From contig NZ_LMPU01000009.1 of assembly GCF_001423945.1 (NCBI RefSeq), positions 682,416-746,415 on the forward strand: a stretch of 64,000 nt of DNA, written 5' to 3'. The notes beneath the pieces were generated by a model. It had not been told where the DNA came from. It did no database searches and worked only from the letters and a program-made list of their open reading frames with translations. The position numbers were made by a program, and so were the translations under genes. This document shows positions 29,133-35,490 of the stretch, piece by piece (the stretch's first letter is position 1; each line of letters starts with the position of its first letter). The stretch comes from Pedobacter sp. Leaf194 (GTDB lineage Bacteria; Bacteroidota; Bacteroidia; Sphingobacteriales; Sphingobacteriaceae).

Positions 29133-29813
29133 TCAAATATCCCTTGACTCGCCGATTTCCATAAGTATGAGTTCAATCCCTGCATCTCTAAAGTCTTCTA
29201 TTGCCATTTGATGGTTTATTTTAATAAATCCAAAAGTATCGTAATGAACCCCAACCATCTTCGTCACTCCAATCATTTGGCAGGCGGCAATGGCATCTTC
29301 AACTCCCATTGTCAATCCATCTCCGATCGGCATGACTGCAAAATCCATTTTGCCCCATTTGGAAACGAGTTGCATGTCAAGGGTTAGTGCGGTATCTCCT
29401 GAATAATAAAAATTCCCTTCAGGTGTCTTGAATGCATATCCACATGGAACACCCCCGTAGCTTCCGTCTGCAAAACTACTTGAATGCACCGCCGCAAATG
29501 ATTTCACCGTTCCGAAGTCGAAATCGTATTTGCCCCCAGGATTTATCGGATGGGTGTTTTTGAGACCGTTTGCATTATACCAATTGTAAAGTTCCCATCC
29601 CCCAAGGGCCTTCGCACCAGTCTTACCTGCAATAAGCAACAGGTCAGTAATATGATCAAAATGGGCATGTGAAGCAAAAATGTAATCTGCCCTTATTGCG
29701 TCTACGTCAATGTCCTTTGCCAAAGGATTTTGCGTTACATAAGGGTCAAAGAGCAGTTCCCGCCCCCTGGCAAGAACTGAGAAACAGGAATGTCCGAAAT
29801 ATGTTATTTTCAT
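29133..29813 (-). CDS. UPF0173-type metal-dependent hydrolase
   Basis: Metallo-beta-lactamase-fold hydrolase of 226 residues, in the UPF0173/UlaG-like group. The metal-binding motif is ASHAHFDHITD (HxHxDH). Further ligands are in AVHSSSFADGSYGG, YSGDTALTLDMQ and GVHYDTFGFI near the C-terminus. The family cleaves phosphoester or lactone-type bonds in cases studied; the substrate here is unknown. No signal peptide, so cytoplasmic. It stands alone on the minus strand. A second, more divergent member of the fold lies at 53925-54725. Confidence 0.92.
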   Translation of the reverse strand: MKITYFGHSCFSVLARGRELLFDPYVTQNPLAKDIDVDAIRADYIFASHAHFDHITDLLLIAGKTGAKALGGWELYNWYNANGLKNTHPINPGGKYDFDFGTVKSFAAVHSSSFADGSYGGVPCGYAFKTPEGNFYYSGDTALTLDMQLVSKWGKMDFAVMPIGDGLTMGVEDAIAACQMIGVTKMVGVHYDTFGFIKINHQMAIEDFRDAGIELILMEIGESRDI

Positions 29814-30588
29814 CTTTTAAGGTTTTTTCTAACTATAAGCAATGGCACTGCCAGGATATAAAAAACTAGGTATCAGTAAATTAGTGCACATCAAACAATA
29901 AAGGGCTCTCGCTATTTCGTAAGTATCACTACCAGTCTCGAAATACGGTTAAGTGTTTGAGCTTACAACTTATTTTAAAATGGTCACTTACGAATTATGA
30001 ACAAAACCTATAGCTAAGCGAAAAAGGGCACGCTTTTCTTAATTAATCCTTAGTATTAGGAGAATAAAATCTCTTAATTCAATTCATTTTAAAATGCAGG
30101 AAACATCTGCTTTTGCTGGTTGCTCATAAGGGAAATTATCTTCTTGGTAAATCTGTAGATTTGGTAAGAGTGGTTGAGCAAAAGAGTGCTTTAGAAAATC
30201 CCAGGCAGAAATTCCTCAAGATCATAATATAAAACTTAGAGAGTTTAACTATACATGGTTTCCGAAATAAACCTTTTGTGAACAGGAATGTGGGTATCTT
30301 CTCTAAACTAATTCGCGATTTAGTATCCAGTATTCAAGTAGTTTCCTGTTAGAAAGGAACTTTTACTTTTTATTACTTCGATATTTTAGTAGAAAAGTCA
30401 GTAAATAGTGATTATATAACACCTGACAGTGGGAGAAGAGAAATGACTTTTACATAAAAATTAGATACTCGATGAAAAAAAAAATGTTTGGGGATTGAAT
30501 AAGCTTACTCAAAATCCAAACATGGACACCCACATTTATTTAAAATAATCTTTCAATTGTAGATTAGTGTGATATTAGAAATTGCTTT
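29814..30588. other. Long intergenic region
   Basis: No supported gene in 775 bases. Apart from the terminator at 30485-30522, the only recurring sequence noticed is CTATTTCGTAAG near 29911, a variant of the ATTTCGTTA motif. Confidence 0.45.
30485..30522 (-). terminator. Terminator of the ABM/RclC operon
   Basis: Stem of TGTTTGGGGATT (30485-30496) with AATCCAAACA (30513-30522), with a two-base bulge. On the minus strand it runs into about ten T (A-run 30475-30484). It lies 66 bases past the monooxygenase stop. Confidence 0.75.
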
Positions 30589-30897
30589 TTAAGACTTCCA
30601 CTCCTGAATAGTAAAAAATACCTTAGGTTCTCTTTTTACATCCAAAGAAACAAGTGCTTTTTCAAAAGGAATACGATACGCTCGGGTCATCTGTTGCTCC
30701 ATAAACTCAGAGACAGTTGTATTCCAGGTTTCATAAACGATTATTGAATTTGGATTTTCCATTTCCTCTGCGATAGATGCGTCAATAAACTTTTCTTCGG
30801 ATGCAATTACATTGAATAGGTCTATGAGAATATTTTTAAATTCTTCACGGTTCTCATCTGTTGCAATGAATTTGATTGATAATGCTAAATTTTTCAT
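30589..30897 (-). CDS. ABM-domain putative quinol monooxygenase
   Basis: A 102-residue antibiotic-biosynthesis-monooxygenase (ABM) protein, a ferredoxin-like alpha+beta barrel that usually dimerises. Family features: SIKFIATDENREEFKNIL at the first strand and helix, then IIVYETWNTTVSEFMEQQ with the conserved ExW, and a helix before FEKAL. Relatives such as YgiN oxidise quinols; others are heme-degrading or of unknown role, and the substrate here is unknown. It has no signal peptide. It lies 14 bases downstream of the RclC/DUF417 gene on the same strand, so they are co-transcribed, which suggests a redox or electrophile stress role. A secreted paralogue is at 57286. Confidence 0.85.
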   Translation of the reverse strand: MKNLALSIKFIATDENREEFKNILIDLFNVIASEEKFIDASIAEEMENPNSIIVYETWNTTVSEFMEQQMTRAYRIPFEKALVSLDVKREPKVFFTIQEWKS

Positions 30898-30911
30898 TTT
30901 TATGCCTTTGA

Positions 30912-31493
30912 TTATTTACTTATTTCCTTTAATCGTTTTCGCTGCAGAAATAGCTTTGCCGAATCGCTCATGGTGACAATAGCTCCCCCCAGCATAATAA
31001 CGTCCTTCAGCACAAGTCGTCCTCTTCCGGAAAGATATGGAAAGCCATATTCGCTGTCTCCTAGTTTGGGAACCCAGCTCTCCGGGGTGGTCAGCAGAAA
31101 GCTCAGGGTGCCTATGGCGAGGATAACTACAAGCAAACTTCCAACCATGCTCAACATCGGAAACCAGTGGTGGACTGCAACCATAATTCCAATGATTATA
31201 AGTAACGCACCCAATCCATCAGCGAAACCATAAGTATTGTTTGACTGATGCCATTTATGAATTTTTGGGATGAGCTCCCCTTCTTTGTTGGTATTTTTCT
31301 TATAATCATTTGGGCTATTGTAAAAAAAAGACATTAATGGGCTGTTTGCTACGAAAGGTACTATCCCGTCTGCCTCATAAGTAAAGAATTTTAACCCTCC
31401 TATCCATATAAGGACAATCACAATCCCGAGCCTTGTCACTTTTTTGCCAAGGACATCTAGCCCTGCAATGTTTTCAATTATTGATGATATCAT
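30912..31493 (-). CDS. RclC/YkgB-family (DUF417) inner-membrane protein
   Basis: A 193-residue membrane protein of the DUF417 family (RclC/YkgB), linked in Escherichia coli to survival of reactive chlorine. It opens with a helix containing IVIVLIWIGGLKFFTYEADGIVPFVANSPL, the family signature, and the next helices carry GALLIIIGIMVAVHHWF and VVILAIGTLSFLLTTPESWVP. The ending GRLVLKDVIMLGGAIVTMSDSA is also characteristic. Four transmembrane helices are expected. Its molecular action is not known. It is upstream of the ABM gene and probably co-transcribed with it. The neighbouring OsmC and AhpD-like genes strengthen the link to oxidative damage. Confidence 0.9.
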   Translation of the reverse strand: MISSIIENIAGLDVLGKKVTRLGIVIVLIWIGGLKFFTYEADGIVPFVANSPLMSFFYNSPNDYKKNTNKEGELIPKIHKWHQSNNTYGFADGLGALLIIIGIMVAVHHWFPMLSMVGSLLVVILAIGTLSFLLTTPESWVPKLGDSEYGFPYLSGRGRLVLKDVIMLGGAIVTMSDSAKLFLQRKRLKEISK

Positions 31494-31552
31494 TTTTTTA
31501 AAAATTTGGTGAGGAATATTTTACACAGCAATGTATATAGATACATTTTACC

Positions 31553-31978
31553 TTATGCTGCTACTTGTTCTTTCAGTTCAACTGCATGTTCAATTTCCCA
31601 GTCCCCCTCAATCATCCTAACAGCATAACATCTATTCGCCTGGGACAGCAGTTCTCTTTTTTGCTCTTCGCTTATTGATCCTTCAATTTTGATAGCCGTA
31701 GATATTTAGGTAGATAGCTTTCCTTCCTTGCCCCGGTTCGTTTCCTGGGTCAGCTGGGCATCTACATTCCCGATTTCCCAACCATTTTTTCGTGCAATAA
31801 ATCTTACTGCTGCCACCTTACACATTGCAATGCCACTCAGTAATAGTTCAGGTGGTGAAAAACCTAAATCTGTACCATTGCTTGCCAGAGGCTCAACTCC
31901 CAGAATTGCATGTTTACCATTTGTTATAAGTGATTGATAGCCTGTCGGAGAATTGGTTATACTTAATTTCGTTGCCAT
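31553..31978 (-). pseudogene. OsmC-family peroxide reductase with in-frame stop
   Basis: The frame starts normally and runs as an OsmC/Ohr-type thiol peroxidase-like protein: FSPPELLLSGIAMCKVAAVRFIARKNGW, with the peroxidatic-type Cys in AMCK. At 31706-31708 a TAA interrupts it after KLST. Past this codon the same frame continues ISTAIKIEGSISEEQKRELL and NRCYAVRMIEGDWEIEH to a second stop at 31553, matching the family's C-terminal part with its NRC motif. A single base change (CAA, GAA or AAA to TAA) explains this. The short 90-residue product would lack the resolving Cys. Either a recent nonsense mutation or a sequencing error. The promoter region ahead of it looks intact. Confidence 0.8.
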
Positions 31979-32003
31979 AACTTAAAAATTTAATTTTTTT
32001 TAA

Positions 32004-32042
32004 TTGACGATACAAAGTTGCAATGGATTTAGGAGTGTCAAA
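32004..32042 (-). promoter_or_regulatory. Promoter of the OsmC gene, shared 21-base element
   Basis: On the minus strand TTTG (32039-32042) is followed after 18 bases by CAACTTTG (32013-32020), a one-mismatch match to TAnnTTTG with the usual -33/-7 spacing. The 21 bases at 32004-32024 match 18 of 21 with 34060-34080 ahead of the AhpD-like gene. Both copies sit 25-29 bases before an ATG. Confidence 0.6.
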
Positions 32043-32198
32043 TAGACATATTTTCCCGATGTATTAACGATTCTTCCCGAGTCCGAAATTATGCAGGTTA
32101 ATCCCAACAATCTTCCCCTCTGTACGCATAAGTGACTGCTTTTTCGAGCATTACCTAATATTCATACACTTACGTGTTAAAATTTACCTTTCAATTTC

Positions 32199-32462
32199 TC
32201 ATCGATACTCCTGCTTGAATTTTTTAGGGTTGCCTGCAATTAATTTACACAGACCAGTCGCATATTCCTCCTCTCCGCGCATGGCTACAATTGCAGGAAA
32301 ATGCATTTTCATAATATTGTGAGACGAACCGCTCAGCAAATCATTTACCTATTTAATATTTTGTAATATTTCCGGTCTTTTGCCGAGCTTTGAATGGCGG
32401 ATAGGAATGAGCACATCAACTCAAGCCAGAGCGCAGAATGCTATAATATCAGACTTTTCATA
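32199..32462 (-). pseudogene. Possible decayed gene remnant
   Basis: One minus-strand frame reads coding-like across two stops: DVLIPIRHSKLGKRPEILQ, a TAG at about 32349-32351, then SGSSHNIMKMHFPAIVAMR and LIAGNPKKFKQEYR to a TGA at 32199; a further TGA lies near 32425. The residue mix resembles a folded cytoplasmic protein, but the family was not recognised and the open stretches are short enough to occur by chance. Confidence 0.35.
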
Positions 32463-32606
32463 AAATCAGTTTACTCTGAAAAAATGTAATCTGCTATATT
32501 ATTCGACCATGCAATCTTAAATTTTTACAACTAAAAAGAAGGGAATCAATTTTGGTTCGAATAAAAAATTTCGTTATAGGCCACACTTTACGGTTCGAAT
32601 TATTTG

Positions 32607-33317
32607 TCAAAGAATATTAAAAATACTTCTTGCACCCAGATATCGTTCTATGGTGAATCCTTCTGCGTAAGGAACATTTATCGCCCGCCCAAAAATCTTG
32701 TTAGTGGCTTCAATCTGCCCTAAAAGTGCAACTATACCACTGGAACTGTGATCGCTGGCATCAAGAAACTGTGAGCGATATAGCCTAATTGTATCCATTT
32801 TATTTTGGAACACGGCAGAAATGTCAATGACAATGTCGGGGATTATATAGTAATCCTGAATGTAATGGTACAAGGCCGATGGACGCCAAGGTTCCATTTG
32901 CGATTCCTGAGCGACCCCATCAGAAAGTTTCTTCAATCCTGAAAGGAATGCAGCATCTCTTACCAGCTCGGCTGCATTTTTATGGTCTGGATGCCTGTCT
33001 CTTACTGCATTAGCCAGGATAATTTTGGGCCGAAATTCCCGAATGAGGTTTACCACTTTGAGCTTGTTTTCGAATGTATTTTCAATACGTCCATCACCAA
33101 GATCCAGATTTCTTCTGGATAAAACGCCCATAAGGGCTGCAGCATCCTTAGCCTCTCTTTTCCTGTCATCACTATTGCCAAATGTTCCCATTTCACCTCT
33201 GCTTAAATCAACGATGACAGCAGTACGGCCCTTTAAAATTTCAGATATTAGTACGCCTGATGCTGCGCATTCTACATCGTCGGGGTGCGCACCAAAAGCT
33301 AGAATGTCAATATTCAT
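32607..33317 (-). CDS. BshB1-like N-acetylglucosaminyl deacetylase (PIG-L)
   Basis: PIG-L/LmbE zinc deacetylase of 236 residues, closest in pattern to BshB1, which deacetylates GlcNAc-malate in bacillithiol synthesis. Zinc ligands are in GAHPDD (His11, Asp14) and RHPDH (His112); the surrounding AVRDRHPDHKNAAELVRDAAFLSGLKK is typical of BshB1. The C-terminal YIQDYYIIPDIVIDIS and GEGF-type AEGFTIERY also match. Bacteroidota use bacillithiol, so a role in low-molecular-weight thiol supply fits the neighbouring OsmC and AhpD-like genes. It may be a second, accessory copy, since bshB1 is usually found near housekeeping genes; this cannot be tested in one window. Preceded in the intergenic space by an ATTTCGTTA motif on the downstream side. 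Confidence 0.85.
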   Translation of the reverse strand: MNIDILAFGAHPDDVECAASGVLISEILKGRTAVIVDLSRGEMGTFGNSDDRKREAKDAAALMGVLSRRNLDLGDGRIENTFENKLKVVNLIREFRPKIILANAVRDRHPDHKNAAELVRDAAFLSGLKKLSDGVAQESQMEPWRPSALYHYIQDYYIIPDIVIDISAVFQNKMDTIRLYRSQFLDASDHSSSGIVALLGQIEATNKIFGRAINVPYAEGFTIERYLGARSIFNIL

Positions 33318-33396
33318 ATGATGTGGGTTAAGTCACTTCTATATATGGCTCCCGCTCACTCAATTTAAAGTCGAGTGTTTATGAAGATGATCTAAA

Positions 33397-33418
33397 GGGC
33401 AGATCTTCCGATCTGCCC
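33397..33418 (-). terminator. Hairpin after the AhpD-like gene
   Basis: Perfect 9-bp stem GGGCAGATC (33397-33405) and GATCTGCCC (33410-33418) with a TTCC tetraloop. Only TTT follows on the minus strand, so it is a weak terminator or an RNA-stability hairpin, 66 bases past the stop. Confidence 0.6.
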
Positions 33419-33484
33419 AGAAATGTTTGCAGCATTTTTTCCCATTATGCTTTTTGATCATAGCTCGGGGTGAAATGTGTAATA

Positions 33485-34030
33485 TTAATTACGGGCGATG
33501 GGCGCGAGTTTCGGGAAATCAATATCGGTATCGGCAACATTGTTAAAATAATTTGTGAATACACTCAATGCCACGGACGCAACGATTTCTGCGATCTCTC
33601 CTTCGCTAAAACCGGCAGATCTTACCTCCTCAATCTCCGCATTTGAAACTTTCCCTTTGGAATCCAGTATCGCCTGAGCAAAACTTAACGCTGCAGCAGT
33701 TTTCGGATCGTCCGATTTTCCGTGTCTGGCAGCCTCGATGGCTTCAGGACCAATACCCATCTTGCCGCCAATAAATGTATGCGCTGAATTACAGTAATCG
33801 CAACCGTTGTGATTTGCAACACTAAGGGATAATGCCTCGGAAAGCTTGTTACCGAGAGTTGACCCGGCTAGTGCCGTACTGAAACCCAGATAGGCACTCA
33901 AAACTGCTGGTGAATTGCCCATTGTTTTCATAACGTTTGGCACCATGCCCATTTTTCCTTTAATAGTATCAAAAAGTTCTTTTGACTTCCCGGTAGTTTC
34001 TTCTGGATTTAATGCTTTTAACCTTGCCAT
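33485..34030 (-). CDS. AhpD-like carboxymuconolactone decarboxylase family protein
   Basis: A 181-residue CMD/AhpD-fold protein from the ATG at 34030; an upstream in-frame ATG would add 12 residues of no family character. The peroxidase-like active site is NHNGCDYCNSAHT, with Cys77, Cys80 and His84, the CxxC...H arrangement of alkylhydroperoxidase D. Helices around it (KLSEALSLSVA, EAARHGKSDDPKTAAALSFAQAILDSKG) match the family. Members reduce peroxides with thiol partners or act on lactones; peroxide reduction is likelier given the CxxC. A 21-base element ahead of it matches the OsmC promoter. The AraC regulator upstream may control it. Confidence 0.9.
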   Translation of the reverse strand: MARLKALNPEETTGKSKELFDTIKGKMGMVPNVMKTMGNSPAVLSAYLGFSTALAGSTLGNKLSEALSLSVANHNGCDYCNSAHTFIGGKMGIGPEAIEAARHGKSDDPKTAAALSFAQAILDSKGKVSNAEIEEVRSAGFSEGEIAEIVASVALSVFTNYFNNVADTDIDFPKLAPIARN

Positions 34031-34059
34031 ATTCTTAAATTTTAATTCGTAAATGTTGT

Positions 34060-34080
34060 TTAACAATACAAATTTGCAAT
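34060..34080 (-). promoter_or_regulatory. Promoter-like element shared with OsmC gene
   Basis: Twenty-one bases starting TTAACAATACAAATTTGC on the plus strand; 18 of 21 match 32004-32024. On the minus strand it contains CAAATTTG, one mismatch from the -7 consensus TAnnTTTG. It lies 29 bases before the ATG. No TTTG at the -33 distance was found here. Confidence 0.5.
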
Positions 34081-34205
34081 ATCTAAGCGTTACAGACTAG
34101 GCAGGTTTTCCCGAATAGTTGGCGTTTTTTCCCGAATTGTTAATTTACAAAAGAATGAGGTGCGGGTGAATAAAAAGCTGTTGCATGTAGGGTAAGAAAT
34201 TAGAA

Positions 34206-35048
34206 TCAGCCTGTCATGTGCAATTCCGACCTTTCTCTAAATTGTATCGGTGCTATCCCTTCACGATTTTTAAAAAAGCGACTGAAAGATTGGACATCCT
34301 CAAAGCCCAGCGAGTAGGAAATTTCTTTTACAGAGAGGCGGGTAAAGTTTAACTGACGTCTGGCATGGAGCATAATGCGGTCATGTATGATTTCCAATGG
34401 AGGTCTGGCTGAGGCTAAAGCGAAAAGATTGGAGAGCGTCTTAGGAGATTTATTAAGTTTATCGGCATAAAAGGCTACATCATGATGTTTTGCAAAATTA
34501 CCTTCCACCAGAAAACTAAACTCCCTGATAATATCAAATTGACTTTTTTGAAGGGATTGGAACCTGCTTGATTTCTTGAGGTTTCTGGCAGAAAGGATTA
34601 ACATTCTTTTAAGTAAAGCCTGAAGCATATCCATCTGTAGGCTGTCCCGGTCCTGCATCTCGGTCCAAAAAATTTCCCAAAGGGTTTCAAATTTTTTGAT
34701 GTCTTCGGGAAGAATGGCAACAATTGGAAGTTCCATCGCCCCGAAGAACAAAAGTCCCTTAGATCCGACTTCATTATCATAGTTAACTGGACAGAAAAAA
34801 GGTTGATTAAAACGGATGAGACGTGCCGACTCTACTTCTACACAATCTATTTTATGGTAATCAGTGAGGAATATAATTTGATTTCTGGAAAGGCGGAATC
34901 CCATCCGGTCGATATCGACAGTCATGGATTCACCTGTATTCCAGATTATAGTCATGTCTGTTCCTTTAATATCAAAAAGGTTTTTTTTATTTCTGCTATC
35001 AATCGTCTCCAGCATGAGCTGTTCGTGGGAAGGTCCTTGAAAAATCAT
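34206..35048 (-). CDS. AraC-family transcriptional regulator
   Basis: A 280-residue AraC/XylS regulator. The N-terminal 160 residues form a cupin-like sensor domain with no close named relative. The C-terminal DNA-binding domain (about 170-275) has two helix-turn-helix units: VAFYADKLNKSPKTLSNLF and RLSVKEISYSLGFEDVQSFSRFFKNREGIAPIQFRE, the second matching the family signature. It is very similar to the regulator at 39157-39999. Located directly upstream of the AhpD-like gene on the same strand with 175 bases between, it is the obvious candidate to control it and the OsmC gene; this is inference from position. Confidence 0.92.
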   Translation of the reverse strand: MIFQGPSHEQLMLETIDSRNKKNLFDIKGTDMTIIWNTGESMTVDIDRMGFRLSRNQIIFLTDYHKIDCVEVESARLIRFNQPFFCPVNYDNEVGSKGLLFFGAMELPIVAILPEDIKKFETLWEIFWTEMQDRDSLQMDMLQALLKRMLILSARNLKKSSRFQSLQKSQFDIIREFSFLVEGNFAKHHDVAFYADKLNKSPKTLSNLFALASARPPLEIIHDRIMLHARRQLNFTRLSVKEISYSLGFEDVQSFSRFFKNREGIAPIQFRERSELHMTG

Positions 35049-35490
35049 CCTTAAAATTTTATTATTATAAATTTATGCATTGTTTGTTTTAATTTGATTA
35101 CCCTTAGCATAAGAAGAAAATTTATTTGCTGTAAAAAAAATATTGCGGGCGTCAATTGCTATTTTTACAAGTAACGTGGAATCTTTCTTGGCCGCCTCCA
35201 TTAATTAATCGGCTCACTAGGGAATTATTTGTTGCAATCACTGAATATAATGCAGTCCTAGAGTTAAGCAATGTTGCAATATTAGTGTCAGTTCTCATTG
35301 GTTGTCTGCAATCTTAGGGCGCATGCGCTTCCGCTAAAAATCATTCCTTTCCTGCACTTAAGGCATTTGAAATGAATAAATGCATGGAACCTGCTTAGCT
35401 CTTTGGTAGTGAATTTAATTTCGGAATATCAATTCCCATTGAGCAAAAACTGAAGCTGTTCAACCCTCCCACCTGAATCGCTCACATGAT
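35049..35490. other. Intergenic region
   Basis: No gene, terminator or motif recognised. AT-rich with two GTTGCAAT sequences near 35229 and 35270 that resemble part of the OsmC/AhpD promoter element. Confidence 0.4.

Larger units (their letters stand above)
31979..32606. other. Intergenic region with promoter and possible gene remnant
   Basis: Holds the OsmC promoter next to 31979, a possible decayed gene at 32199-32462, and the motif ATTTCGTTA at 32568-32576. No intact gene. Confidence 0.5.
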
